A stretch of DNA of 64,000 nt from Alphaproteobacteria bacterium. Lineage in GTDB: Bacteria > Pseudomonadota > Alphaproteobacteria > SP197. The position numbers and the translations under genes were made by a program. The stretch's first letter is position 1; every line of letters starts with the position of its first letter. The stretch is taken from positions 1 to 64,000 of the forward strand of contig SHVY01000001.1 of assembly GCA_009694045.1 (NCBI GenBank), written 5' to 3'. Of this stretch, positions 51,420-59,954 are shown one piece after another. The notes beneath the pieces were generated by a model, which was not told where the DNA came from, did not search any database, and saw nothing but the letters and a program-made list of their open reading frames with translations.

Positions 51420-52319
51420 ATGAACGACATTGCCCGGCGACGACCGCGCGTCCGCATCATCGAAGGCATCGCCGCGATCGCCGATCGGTTCGACGCGTTC
51501 CTGCTCGACCAGTGGGGTGTGATCCACGACGGAGCCAAGCCCTATCCGGGTGTCGTCGCTTGTCTCGAGCGCTTGGCCAGCGCCGGCAAGCGCGTGGTCA
51601 TGCTGTCGAACGCGCCGCGCCGGGCGGCACTCAGTCGGCAGCGGCTGGCGACGTTCGGAATCCCGGCGGACCTGGTGACGGCGATCGTCACGTCGGGCGA
51701 GGCGACCCACCAGGCGATCGCCGCGCGCGACCGGCCCAACACGGCGGCACTCGGGCGGCACTACCTGCACCTCGGCCGCAACGATCATTCCGACGATGTG
51801 CTGGTCGGGCTCTATCATGTCCGGGTCGATGTGGTCGCGGCGGCCGATTTCCTGCTGGCGACCAATCTGGTGCATGAAACCGACGGTCTCGCGCCCTACG
51901 AAGCGACGCTCGGCGCGGCGGTCGGGCGCCGGCTGCCGTTGGTGTGCGCCAATCCCGACGTTGCCGTGGTGCATAACGGCCGGCGCGAGCTGTGCGCCGG
52001 CGCCCTGGCCGCGCGCTACGAGGCGTTGGGTGGCCCGGTGCTGCGCTTCGGCAAGCCGTACCCCGAGGTCTACCGCATGGCGTTCGTCGAGCTGGGACCG
52101 ATTCCGCCGGCCCGGGTGCTGGCGGTCGGCGACGGCCTGGCGACCGACATCGCCGGCGGTATCGCGCAAGGGTTGCCGACGCTGCTGGTCACCGGCGGCC
52201 TGCTCGCCGCCGAATGGGGCGTCGCGGCCGATGTCGCGCCGCATCCGGAACGCCTGGCTGAGGTTTGCGCCGACGCCGGATCCGTGCCGGACTTCGCGAT
52301 CGCGACCTTCGTGTGGTGA
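51420..52319 (+). CDS. HAD-superfamily subfamily IIA hydrolase (TIGR01459-like)
   Basis: The 299-residue protein has the HAD nucleophile motif as 'LLDQWGVIHDGAKPYPG' near residue 30 (first D and following V-x-D-like pattern altered to D-Q-W-G-V), 'MLSNAPRR' near residue 62, 'GKPYPEVY' near residue 210 and 'VGDGLATDIAGG' near residue 236. This is the arrangement of IIA phosphatases related to NagD and TIGR01459 proteins of alphaproteobacteria. It would dephosphorylate a small phosphoester. The GTG of the phytochelatin-synthase-like gene overlaps its TGA. Confidence 0.84.
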   Translation: MNDIARRRPRVRIIEGIAAIADRFDAFLLDQWGVIHDGAKPYPGVVACLERLASAGKRVVMLSNAPRRAALSRQRLATFGIPADLVTAIVTSGEATHQAIAARDRPNTAALGRHYLHLGRNDHSDDVLVGLYHVRVDVVAAADFLLATNLVHETDGLAPYEATLGAAVGRRLPLVCANPDVAVVHNGRRELCAGALAARYEALGGPVLRFGKPYPEVYRMAFVELGPIPPARVLAVGDGLATDIAGGIAQGLPTLLVTGGLLAAEWGVAADVAPHPERLAEVCADAGSVPDFAIATFVW

Positions 52320-52321
52320 CG

Positions 52322-52990
52322 ATGGCGCACGCACCCAAATACGCCCCCTGGGTCAGCCTGTTGGCCGAGGATCGCGCGCACTTCCGCCGCGCATCCGCCC
52401 CCGCCTACTGGCGGCTCGCCCCCCACTACATCGGCCAGTTCAGCGAAGCATCCTGCAGCCTCGCCGCGGCGACCATGGTGCTGAACGGCTTGCGCGGCGG
52501 CCTGGCGGCGAAGCGATTGCTTACTCAGGCGGACATCCTGGCGGCCGTGGGCGACGAGATATGGCGGGCGAACGTCCAGGACGGCGGCCGCGGCGCCACG
52601 GGGCGCGAGCTCGCCGGATACCTGTGGGCGGGGCTCGCGGCGCTCGGCTTGGATGGGGCCGGCGTGGCGGCCTGTCCGGTGACGACACCCGGCGCGGCGG
52701 CGGGTTCGGCGCTGCGGGCGGCGCTCGCCGAGGTCGAAGCCGGCCGGCTCCTGCTCATCGCCCACGTCCACATGGCGACCATGATCGGCGACGGCGAGTA
52801 CGGCCACTTCTCCCCGGTGGGCGCCTATGACGCCGAAGCTGACCGCGCCCTGATCCTCGACGTCTACCGGGTGACCTACGAGCCGTACTGGGTGCCCTTC
52901 GAGCGTCTGCTGGCCGCCATGGCGATCCGCGACCGCGCCAAGGGGGAGCCGCGCGGCTACCTGACGATCACGGTGCCGGCGGGGTCGTAG
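52322..52990 (+). CDS. Phytochelatin-synthase-like cysteine peptidase (family C83)
   Basis: The 222-residue protein carries the triad of phytochelatin synthases in order: Cys in 'FSEASCSLAAATMVLNGL' near residue 45, His in 'GHFSPVGAYD' near residue 160 and Asp in 'LILDVYRVTYEPYWVP' near residue 178. Bacterial one-domain members usually remove the Gly from glutathione or its conjugates rather than polymerise it. It lacks the Cys-rich C-terminal half of plant enzymes. It may help detoxify metals or xenobiotics. ATG at 52322 or a GTG at 52316 are both possible starts. Confidence 0.82.
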   Translation: MAHAPKYAPWVSLLAEDRAHFRRASAPAYWRLAPHYIGQFSEASCSLAAATMVLNGLRGGLAAKRLLTQADILAAVGDEIWRANVQDGGRGATGRELAGYLWAGLAALGLDGAGVAACPVTTPGAAAGSALRAALAEVEAGRLLLIAHVHMATMIGDGEYGHFSPVGAYDAEADRALILDVYRVTYEPYWVPFERLLAAMAIRDRAKGEPRGYLTITVPAGS

Positions 52991-52992
52991 GC

Positions 52993-53475
52993 TCAGGCCT
53001 GCTTGCGCCGAATGGCGATGCCTTGGCCGGATTCGGGCGGGCGGGGGAGGGCCGCGTGCTCGGCCATGACCGCGGCGAGGCGGGTTCGCATGGCGAGCGG
53101 GAAGGGGGTCGGTTTCCGGGTTTCCCGGTCGATGTGGATCTCGACGATTTCGGCCATGGCGGCGACGTAGTCGTTGCGGGCCTGGCGCAGCGTGTGAAAC
53201 GTGATCAGCTTGTTGTGGTCGACGTCGATCAGTCGCGAGACCACCAGCAGGGGGTCGCCGAGCAGCACCTCGCGGCGGTACCAGGCCGATTCCTGGAGCG
53301 CGAAGATGGTGCCGCCGGCGGCGCGGATGGCGGCGTGGGTCAGCCCCATATGGCGGTAGAACGCCCCGATCGCCCGATCCAGCACGCGGGTGTAGGAGCG
53401 GATGCCCATGTGCCCGTTGTGATCGACCCAGGCGGGCTTCACGACGGTGCGAAATTCGGCGAAGGGGGCCGACAT
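52993..53475 (-). CDS. Acyl-CoA thioesterase, hotdog fold (4HBT-like)
   Basis: The 160-residue protein has the hotdog active-site pattern 'AWVDHNGHMGIRSYTRVLDR' near residue 17, followed by 'FYRHMGLT' and a 'VSRLIDVDHNKLITFHTLRQ' strand. This is a 4-hydroxybenzoyl-CoA thioesterase-like enzyme that cleaves acyl-CoA. The ATG at 53475 is preferred over the track's start, which runs into repeat DNA. It converges on the phytochelatin-synthase-like gene. Some alphaproteobacterial relatives act in carnitine or betaine breakdown, which would fit the window theme, but that is inference. Confidence 0.84.
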   Translation of the reverse strand: MSAPFAEFRTVVKPAWVDHNGHMGIRSYTRVLDRAIGAFYRHMGLTHAAIRAAGGTIFALQESAWYRREVLLGDPLLVVSRLIDVDHNKLITFHTLRQARNDYVAAMAEIVEIHIDRETRKPTPFPLAMRTRLAAVMAEHAALPRPPESGQGIAIRRKQA

Positions 53476-53513
53476 GGTCGAGGTCTCCGGGCGGCTTGTT
53501 TCGAGGTGACGAT

Positions 53514-53677
53514 CTAGTGTCGTGGCTTCGAAGTTCTCCCTATCACGGGGCAACCCTTGGACGCGAACTTCGAAACCAAAAAAAGACACTAAAATCAATT
53601 ACTTGCCAGTGTCCCGATTCTGAAATTCGCTCCGATGGTTACCGCGAGGTCGGGCGAATTTCGGAATTGGGACACTA
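53514..53677. repeat. Composite palindromic element A-B (164 bp), copy 2, inverted
   Basis: A (53514-53591, CTAGTGTCG to GACACTA) and B (53608-53677, AGTGTCCCGATTCTGAAATT to GGGACACT) occur in the reverse order of 10138-10302. Read on the minus strand they match that element closely, including the spacer TTGATT. It lies between the thioesterase gene and the SOS operon; only the last 109 bases before imuA are free of repeat. Confidence 0.8.
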
Positions 53678-53742
53678 ACCGGATTGCCGAGACCGCGCCA
53701 GACCGGTGCCACCTCGCTTGACTCTCGGGGTTCTCTCGTATA

Positions 53743-53757
53743 GAACAAAATAAGAAC
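53743..53757 (+). promoter_or_regulatory. Alphaproteobacterial LexA box (SOS operator) upstream of imuA
   Basis: GAACAAAATAAGAAC is the direct repeat GAAC-N7-GAAC, the LexA-binding site known from alphaproteobacteria. It overlaps the likely -10 region; TTGACT at 53718-53723 is a candidate -35. LexA bound here would block the imuA-imuB-dnaE2 operon until DNA damage. AGGAG before the imuA ATG serves as ribosome site. Confidence 0.8.
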
Positions 53758-53786
53758 ATAGAGAGAATTTTAGGAGATCGCTGACC

Positions 53787-54509
53787 ATGGTATCCGTGAC
53801 CCGACCGACCGTTCTCGAGCTGTTGCGTGAACGCATCCTGCGGCTGGAGGGGCTGCCGCCCCTGTTGGCGGGCAGGGAGCAGGCCGCACCCCTCGGTGTG
53901 CCCGAGGTCGATGCGGCCCTGCCCTGGCGGGGCTTGCCCCGGGGCGCGGTGCACGAGGTCGTGGCGCTGGATCGCGGCGCCGGCACCGGCTTCGCGGCAC
54001 TCCTGCTCGCCCGGCTGGCGGGGGCGGGGCCGATTCTGTGGTGCTCGCGGCGGGGGGATCTGCACGCTCCCGGCCTCGCCGCCTTCGAGGTGGCGCCCGA
54101 GCGGGTGATCGCCCTCGCCGCCCCTTCGCCCGAGGCGCTGCTGTGGGCGATGGAGGAGGGCCTGCGGTCGGGCGCGCTCGGCGCCGTCCTCGGCGAGGTG
54201 TCGGCGCTCTCGCTCACCGCCGCCCGCCGGCTGCAGCTCGCGGCCGCAGGTGGGGCGACCCCGGCGATCCTCCTGCGCTCCGCCGGAGCCGAGGCTGGGG
54301 CGAGTGTCGCGGTGACCCGCTGGCAGGTGGCGGCACGGCCCTCGGCAACTTCCGAGCCAGGGGTGGGTCCGGTTCGTTTCCAGGTGACGCTCGCCCGCTG
54401 TCGCGGCGGCGCACCCAACGCATGGCTGATGGAGTGGGACGATGCGACGCTACGTTGCCCTGTGGCTGCCGACGCTGCCGACCGACCGGCTCGCCCGGAA
54501 GCGGCCTGA
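53787..54509 (+). CDS. imuA: ImuA, RecA-like protein of the SOS mutagenesis cassette
   Basis: The 240-residue protein contains 'WRGLPRGAVHEVVALDRGAG' near residue 47, a degenerate RecA/SulA-like fold, and 'SALSLTAARRLQLAAAGG'. The ImuA family is recognised chiefly by its position directly before imuB and dnaE2. It supports error-prone translesion synthesis. Its 3' end overlaps imuB by 68 bases, a feature common in this cassette. The promoter carries a LexA box. Confidence 0.88.
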   Translation: MVSVTRPTVLELLRERILRLEGLPPLLAGREQAAPLGVPEVDAALPWRGLPRGAVHEVVALDRGAGTGFAALLLARLAGAGPILWCSRRGDLHAPGLAAFEVAPERVIALAAPSPEALLWAMEEGLRSGALGAVLGEVSALSLTAARRLQLAAAGGATPAILLRSAGAEAGASVAVTRWQVAARPSATSEPGVGPVRFQVTLARCRGGAPNAWLMEWDDATLRCPVAADAADRPARPEAA

Positions 54510-55971
54510 GTCCAAAATATCCACGCCCTTGGCTTTGGTCGCCCCGGCGACTGGCGGGATGCGGCTCGCGGCCGTGAACGCGGCGGCCGCGGGGGAAGGC
54601 TGCGTGCCGGGGATGTCCCTCGCCACGGCCCGGGCGCTGCTGCCGGCCCTCAAGATCGCCGCCGCCGATCCGCAGGGCGATGCCCGGGCGCTGGCCGCGC
54701 TGGCCGACTGGTGCCGCCGTTTCACCCCTTGGGCCGCGACCGACGGGGCGGACGGGCTGGTGCTCGACATCACCGGCTGCGCCCGGCTGTTCGGGGGCGA
54801 GGACCGGCTGCTCGATCGGCTGCTCGCGGCCTTGCGCCGCTTCCGCATCGCCGCCCGGGCCGGGCTCGCCGACACCCCGGCCGGGGCCTGGGCCCTCGCC
54901 CGCTTCGGGGGCGGCGGGGTCGGCGACCGGACGCTCGCCCCGCCGGGCGGGACGGGGGCGGCCGTCCTGCCCTTGCCGGCGGCGGCGCTGCGGCTTCCCC
55001 CCGCCGTGGTGGCCGAACTCGCCCGCCTGGGCCTCGCCCGGGTCGGGGATCTGGCGGCCCTGCCCCGGGCGCCGCTCGTGGCCCGCTTCGGCGCGGACGT
55101 GCTCAGCCGGCTCGACGCGGCGCTCGGCGAGACCACGGAGCCGATCTCGCCCCGGTCGGAGAGCCGGCCCTGGATCGCCCGCCACGCCTGGTCCCTGCCG
55201 GTGGCGACGGCGGGTGTGGTCGAGGCGGCGCTTACCCGCCTGCTCGTCGGTCTCGGGGCCGAACTGGCGGAAGCCGGCCTTGGCGTCCGGCGGCTCTGCC
55301 TCCGGCTGTTCCGGGTCGACGGCGGCATCGTCCGCCTGACCGTGGGCGCCGGGCGGCCGACCTGCGATCCCGGCCATTTCGCCCGGCTGTTCGCGCTCCG
55401 CTTCGAGGGGCTCGACCTCGGCCTCGGGGTCGAGGCGATGATCCTCGAGGGCCGCGAGCCGGCGCCGCTGGGCACCATACAGCGCGAGCTCGGCGCCCGC
55501 CCGGGCCGGGCGGAGGAGGAGCTTCCCCGGCTCCTCGATCGCCTGGCGACCCGGCTGGGCGAGGGTGCGATCCGACGGTTCGAGCCGGTCGCGAGCCACC
55601 TGCCCGAGCGGTCGGTGCGGGCCGTGCCGGCGATGCTGCCTAGCGCCGTTCCGGCGACGGTGTGGCCGCGCGTGGGCGCGCGTCCGCTCCGACTGTTCCC
55701 CGCGCCCGAGCCGATCGAGGCGGTGGCGGCGATTCCCGACGCGCCGCCGCCGCTGTTCCGCTGGCGCGGTCGGGTGCACCGCGTCGCCCGCGCCGAAGGG
55801 CCGGAGCGCATCGCCGCCGAATGGTGGCGGCGGCGGGAGCCATCGGCCGACGACTTCCGCGACTACTACCGGGTGGAAGACCGCGACGGCGGCCGGTTCT
55901 GGCTCTACCGCCGCGGACCGTATCGGGTCCAGGGGTCGGCATCGTGGTTTCTGCATGGGCTGTTCGCGTAA
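54442..55971 (+). CDS. imuB: ImuB, Y-family DNA polymerase-like protein
   Basis: The 509-residue protein starts 'YVALWLPTLPTDRLARK', keeps the Y-polymerase palm order ('VLDITGCARLFGGEDRLLDR' near residue 108, 'RAGLADTPAGAWALARFGGG') and has a C-terminal region ending 'WFLHGLF'. ImuB proteins lack some catalytic acids and act as a hub that binds the beta clamp, ImuA and DnaE2. The match to a dinB-like domain plus cassette position supports the name. A clamp-binding peptide was not assigned. Confidence 0.9.
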   Translation: MRRYVALWLPTLPTDRLARKRPESKISTPLALVAPATGGMRLAAVNAAAAGEGCVPGMSLATARALLPALKIAAADPQGDARALAALADWCRRFTPWAATDGADGLVLDITGCARLFGGEDRLLDRLLAALRRFRIAARAGLADTPAGAWALARFGGGGVGDRTLAPPGGTGAAVLPLPAAALRLPPAVVAELARLGLARVGDLAALPRAPLVARFGADVLSRLDAALGETTEPISPRSESRPWIARHAWSLPVATAGVVEAALTRLLVGLGAELAEAGLGVRRLCLRLFRVDGGIVRLTVGAGRPTCDPGHFARLFALRFEGLDLGLGVEAMILEGREPAPLGTIQRELGARPGRAEEELPRLLDRLATRLGEGAIRRFEPVASHLPERSVRAVPAMLPSAVPATVWPRVGARPLRLFPAPEPIEAVAAIPDAPPPLFRWRGRVHRVARAEGPERIAAEWWRRREPSADDFRDYYRVEDRDGGRFWLYRRGPYRVQGSASWFLHGLFA

Positions 55972-56070
55972 GGGACAGGGGGGTCATGGGGGGTTAGCCC
56001 CCCGTGACCGCGAGGCCGGCCGTGCCGGCCTGGGAAGGCAAGGGGGCCGGCCCCCTTGGGCCCCCTTTCG

Positions 56071-59000
56071 ATGACGTATGCCGAACTTCAGGTCACCACC
56101 AACTTCAGCTTCCTGCGCGGTGCCTCCCATGCGGACGAGCTGGCGGCGCGGGCGGGGGAGCTGGGCTTGGCGGCCCTCGGTGTCACCGACCGCAACACCC
56201 TGGCCGGGGTGGTGCGCGCCCATGTGGCGGCGAAGGCGGCCGGGGTGCGGCTGGTGGTGGGGGCGCGGCTCGACTTCACCGACGGCACCGCCGTGCTCGC
56301 ATACCCGACCGACCGCGCCGCCTACGGCCGGCTTTCCCGCCTGATCTCGACCGGCGCGCGCCGGGCACCGAAGGGGGAATGCCATCTCGCGCCCGACGAT
56401 CTGATCGCCCAGGGCGGTGGGTTGATCGTCGTGGCCTTGCCCGATTCCGTAGAGGCGGGTCCAGGGCCCATCCCTACGGCCGAGGTCCGACTCGGCCGCC
56501 TGAAGGAGGCGTTCGGCGCCCGCTGCTATCTCGCGCTGCATCACCTCTATCGCGGCGACGACGCCCGCCGGCTGCACCGGTTGGCGGCGCTCGCGAACCG
56601 CCTGGGGGTCGCTCCGCTCGCCACCAACGACGTGCACATGCACGCGCCCGACCGCCGCCCCCTCGCCGACGTGCTGGTCTGCGTCCGCGAGGGCTGCACG
56701 ATCGCGCGCGCGGGCCATCGGCTGCACGCCAACGCCGAGCGGCACCTGAAGGCTCCGGCCGAGATGGCGCGGCTGTTCGCCGACCACGCCAGCGCGATCG
56801 CCGCCACCCTGGAGCTCGCCGAGCGGGCACGCTTCTCCCTCGACGAGTTGCACTACGAGTATCCGGACGAGGTCGCGCCGGGTGGGCTGACCCCGGATGC
56901 GCACCTGCGGGCGCTCGTCTTCGCGGGCGCCGCTGCGCGCTACGGCGAGGCCCCGCCGGAACGGGTGCGCGGACTGCTCGAGCACGAGCTCGCGCTGATC
57001 GCCCGCCTGGCCTACGCACCCTATTTCCTGACCGTCGACGATATCGTCCGCTTCGCCCGCGATCGCGGCATCCTCTGTCAGGGGCGCGGTTCGGCCGCCA
57101 ACTCGGCGGTGTGCTACTGCCTCGGTATCACCGCAGTCGATCCCGGGACCTTCGACCTGCTGTTCGAGCGCTTCGTCTCGGCCGAGCGCAACGAGCCGCC
57201 GGACATCGACGTCGACTTCGAGCACGAGCGGCGCGAGGAGGTGATCCAGTACATCTACGCCAAGTACGGCCGCGAACGGGCCGGGCTCGCCGCCACCGTC
57301 ATCCGCTACCGCGGCCGCAGCGCGATCCGCGACGTGGGCCGCGCCATGGGGCTCGGCGAGGACACGGTCGGTGCGCTCGCCGCCACCCTCGCCGGGCGCT
57401 GGCGCGAGGCCCCGTTCCCGGCCGCGGACGTGCGCGCCGCCGGGCTCGATCCGGCCGATCCCAACCTGGCCCGCGCCCTTGTCCTCGCCCGCGAGCTGAT
57501 GGGCTTCCCCCGCCACCTGTCGCAGCACGTCGGCGGCTTCGTTATCACCCGTGGCCGGCTGGACGAGGTGGTGCCGGTGACCAACGCGGCGATGGCGGAC
57601 CGTACCGTCGTCGAATGGGACAAGGACGACCTCGACGCGCTCGGCATCCTCAAGATCGACGTGCTGGCGCTGGGGATGCTGACCTGCATCCGCAAGGCGT
57701 TCGATCTGATCCGCGACCACGGGGGCCGGACGCTCGATCTCGCCACCGTGCCCGCCGCCGACCCGTGTGTCTACGACATGCTGTGCCGGGGCGATTCCCT
57801 CGGGGTCTTCCAGGTGGAAAGCCGGGCGCAGATGGCGATGCTGCCCCGGTTGAAGCCGCGCTCGTTTTACGACCTGGTGATCGAGGTGGCGATCGTGCGC
57901 CCCGGCCCGATCCAGGGCGACATGGTGCACCCTTACCTGCGCCGCCGCGCCGGGGTGGAGGCGGTGGACTATCCGTCCGAGGGCCTACGCGCGGCGCTCG
58001 GCAAGACGCTCGGCGTGCCGCTGTTCCAGGAGCAGGCGATGCGCATCGCCGTGGTCGCCGCTGGCTTCACCCCCGGCGAGGCCGACGCGCTTCGGCGCGC
58101 CATGGCGGCGTGGCGGCGCCCCGGCCTGATCCAGGCCTTCAAGATCAAGCTGATCGAGGGCATGATGGCGAACGGCTACGCCCGCGACTTCGCCGAGCGC
58201 TGCTTCAACCAGATCCTCGGTTTCGGCGAATACGGCTTCCCCGAATCCCACGCCGCGAGCTTCGCGCTCCTCGTCTACGTCTCCGCCTGGCTCAAGTGCC
58301 ACCATCCGGCGGCGTTCGCGGCCGCGCTCCTCAACAGCCAGCCGATGGGGTTCTATGCCCCGGCCCAGATCGTGCGCGACGCCCGCGAGCACGGGGTCGC
58401 GATCCACCCGCCCGACGTGAACGTCTCCGACTGGGATTGCACGTTGGAGAAAAAGCAGTCCGACCCCGGTTTGGCCGCCCTCGCCGTCCGCCTCGGGTTC
58501 CGGCAGATCGCCGGTTTGCGCGAGGACGAGCTCGGCCGGCTGGTGGCGGCGCGGGGGCCCGGGTTCGCGAGCCCGGCGGATCTTGCCCGCCGGGTGCCCC
58601 TGCGGGCCGAGACGCTTGCGCGCCTCGCCCGGGCCGACGCCTTCGCCTCCCTGGGGATCGATCGGCGCGGGGCGACCTGGGCCGCGAAGGGGCTGAACTT
58701 GGAACCTCTGCCCCTGTTCGCGGCCGCGACGGTTCGAGAGGTGGCGGTCGCCCTACCCCGCCTGGCCGCGAGCGAGGAGGTGGTCGAGGATTACGCCTGG
58801 CTGCGCCTGAGCCTGCGGCCCCATCCGCTCGCGTTCCTGCGCGACGAGCTCGCGCGGGATGGCATGGTGCCCTGCGCCGAACTCGCGACCCGGCCGGTGG
58901 GGCGGCGGCTGGGCGTGGCCGGGCTGGTCACGGTGCGTCAGCGCCCCGGAACCGCGCACGGCATCGTCTTTGCCACCCTCGAGGACGAGACCGGAATCGC

Positions 59001-59247
59001 CAACCTCGTGCTGTTCCCGAACGTGTTCGAGCGCTTCCGCCGGGCGGCCCTGGGAGCCGTGTTGCTGGGGGCATGGGGCAATCTCGAGCGCGAGGGCCTG
59101 GTGATCCACCTGATCGCCAACCGACTGGTGGACCTGACCCCGCGTCTCGAACGTCTGCGGCCCGAGCAAGCACCGCTCGCGCCTACCTTCGTTCCCCGAG
59201 GCGGCGGGGCGCCACCGATCCCGTCGGTCTCGCGCGACTTCCACTAA
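56071..59247 (+). CDS. dnaE2: Error-prone DNA polymerase DnaE2
   Basis: The 1,058-residue C-family polymerase starts with a PHP domain ('AELQVTTNFSFLRGASHADE'). It has the palm with the catalytic aspartates in 'PPDIDVDFEHERREEV' near residue 400, fingers 'FQVESRAQMAMLPRLKPRS' near residue 575, and a C-terminal OB-type domain ('GLVTVRQRPGTAHGIVFATL'). It is shorter than replicative DnaE and sits third in the imuA-imuB-dnaE2 operon, hence DnaE2, which performs mutagenic lesion bypass. The ATG at 56071 is preferred; a TTG five codons upstream is the track's start. The gap from imuB (about 100 bases) contains small GC hairpins. Confidence 0.94.
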   Translation: MTYAELQVTTNFSFLRGASHADELAARAGELGLAALGVTDRNTLAGVVRAHVAAKAAGVRLVVGARLDFTDGTAVLAYPTDRAAYGRLSRLISTGARRAPKGECHLAPDDLIAQGGGLIVVALPDSVEAGPGPIPTAEVRLGRLKEAFGARCYLALHHLYRGDDARRLHRLAALANRLGVAPLATNDVHMHAPDRRPLADVLVCVREGCTIARAGHRLHANAERHLKAPAEMARLFADHASAIAATLELAERARFSLDELHYEYPDEVAPGGLTPDAHLRALVFAGAAARYGEAPPERVRGLLEHELALIARLAYAPYFLTVDDIVRFARDRGILCQGRGSAANSAVCYCLGITAVDPGTFDLLFERFVSAERNEPPDIDVDFEHERREEVIQYIYAKYGRERAGLAATVIRYRGRSAIRDVGRAMGLGEDTVGALAATLAGRWREAPFPAADVRAAGLDPADPNLARALVLARELMGFPRHLSQHVGGFVITRGRLDEVVPVTNAAMADRTVVEWDKDDLDALGILKIDVLALGMLTCIRKAFDLIRDHGGRTLDLATVPAADPCVYDMLCRGDSLGVFQVESRAQMAMLPRLKPRSFYDLVIEVAIVRPGPIQGDMVHPYLRRRAGVEAVDYPSEGLRAALGKTLGVPLFQEQAMRIAVVAAGFTPGEADALRRAMAAWRRPGLIQAFKIKLIEGMMANGYARDFAERCFNQILGFGEYGFPESHAASFALLVYVSAWLKCHHPAAFAAALLNSQPMGFYAPAQIVRDAREHGVAIHPPDVNVSDWDCTLEKKQSDPGLAALAVRLGFRQIAGLREDELGRLVAARGPGFASPADLARRVPLRAETLARLARADAFASLGIDRRGATWAAKGLNLEPLPLFAAATVREVAVALPRLAASEEVVEDYAWLRLSLRPHPLAFLRDELARDGMVPCAELATRPVGRRLGVAGLVTVRQRPGTAHGIVFATLEDETGIANLVLFPNVFERFRRAALGAVLLGAWGNLEREGLVIHLIANRLVDLTPRLERLRPEQAPLAPTFVPRGGGAPPIPSVSRDFH

Positions 59248-59441
59248 GCGCGGGCTTCTCCGACCTCGTGATGGGGATGGCGCAGGTCGCCCCGGGAATT
59301 GCGCTTGCGCACGTAGGTGATCGCCGCGTCGGGATGCCGGCACTTCACCTTGAGCGCGGCGATCAGCGCATCCTCGGCGTCGACGGTCACGGCCTCGGTC
59401 TTGCCCCGGCTCGCCATGCCGACCGTATAATGATGCATCAT
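59244..59441 (-). CDS. Small conserved-looking hypothetical protein (65 aa)
   Basis: The ORF encodes 'MMHHYTVGMASRGKTEAVTV', then 'DALIAALKVKCRHPDAAITYVR', and ends in a basic tail. The charged, evenly coding composition and a GAGCGAGG site before the ATG suggest a real gene. I do not recognise a family name. It overlaps the dnaE2 end by four bases on the other strand and is divergent from the Nudix gene. The longer ORF-track version is an antisense extension through Nudix. Confidence 0.5.
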   Translation of the reverse strand: MMHHYTVGMASRGKTEAVTVDAEDALIAALKVKCRHPDAAITYVRKRNSRGDLRHPHHEVGEARA

Positions 59442-59513
59442 GGACACCTCGCTCCGGCGATCCGCATACCCGAGAGTGTAGACCCGATCCCCGTTGGTGC
59501 CGACAGAAGAACC

Positions 59514-59954
59514 ATGACGCGCGACCGTTTCAAGCAGATCGCCGAGGCGCACCTGGTCCTCGTCCGCGGGGACCGGACGCTGCTTTCGCGCCGCTTCAAC
59601 ACCGGCTGGCAGGACGGCAACTACAGCGTCGTCGCGGGTCACATCGAGGCCGGCGAGACGGCGGCCGGCGCGATGGTTCGGGAGGCGGCCGAGGAGGCGG
59701 GGATCGAGCTCGACCCGGTGGACTTGCGCCTCGTCCACCTGGTGCATCGCAAGTCCGACAGCGAACGCCTGAGCCTGTTCTTCACGACGGAACGCTGGCT
59801 GGGCGAACCCCGGAACCGCGAACCCGACAAGTGCGACGACCTCGGCTGGTTCGCCCGCGATGCGCTCCCTCGGAACATGGTGCCGTACGTCCGCCAGGCG
59901 CTCGGCCTCATCGAACGCGGCGTCACCTACTCGGAGTTCGGCTGGCGGGACTGA
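59514..59954 (+). CDS. Nudix hydrolase
   Basis: The 146-residue protein has the Nudix box starting 'GHIEAGETAAGAMVREAAEE' near residue 43 with the acidic residues that bind Mg2+. A NUDIX fold of usual length surrounds it. It cleaves a nucleoside diphosphate linked to another group, for example oxidised nucleotides or sugar nucleotides. Position next to the mutagenesis operon invites a nucleotide-cleansing role, but it is outside the LexA-controlled strand order and may be unrelated. Its end overlaps the toxin gene on the other strand by 28 bases. Confidence 0.86.
   Translation: MTRDRFKQIAEAHLVLVRGDRTLLSRRFNTGWQDGNYSVVAGHIEAGETAAGAMVREAAEEAGIELDPVDLRLVHLVHRKSDSERLSLFFTTERWLGEPRNREPDKCDDLGWFARDALPRNMVPYVRQALGLIERGVTYSEFGWRD

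Noticed and set aside
56004-59954. 1,316-residue plus-strand ORF over dnaE2
   Set aside because: It is Arg/Gly/Pro-rich in the wrong frame; only its last part coincides with the real Nudix gene.
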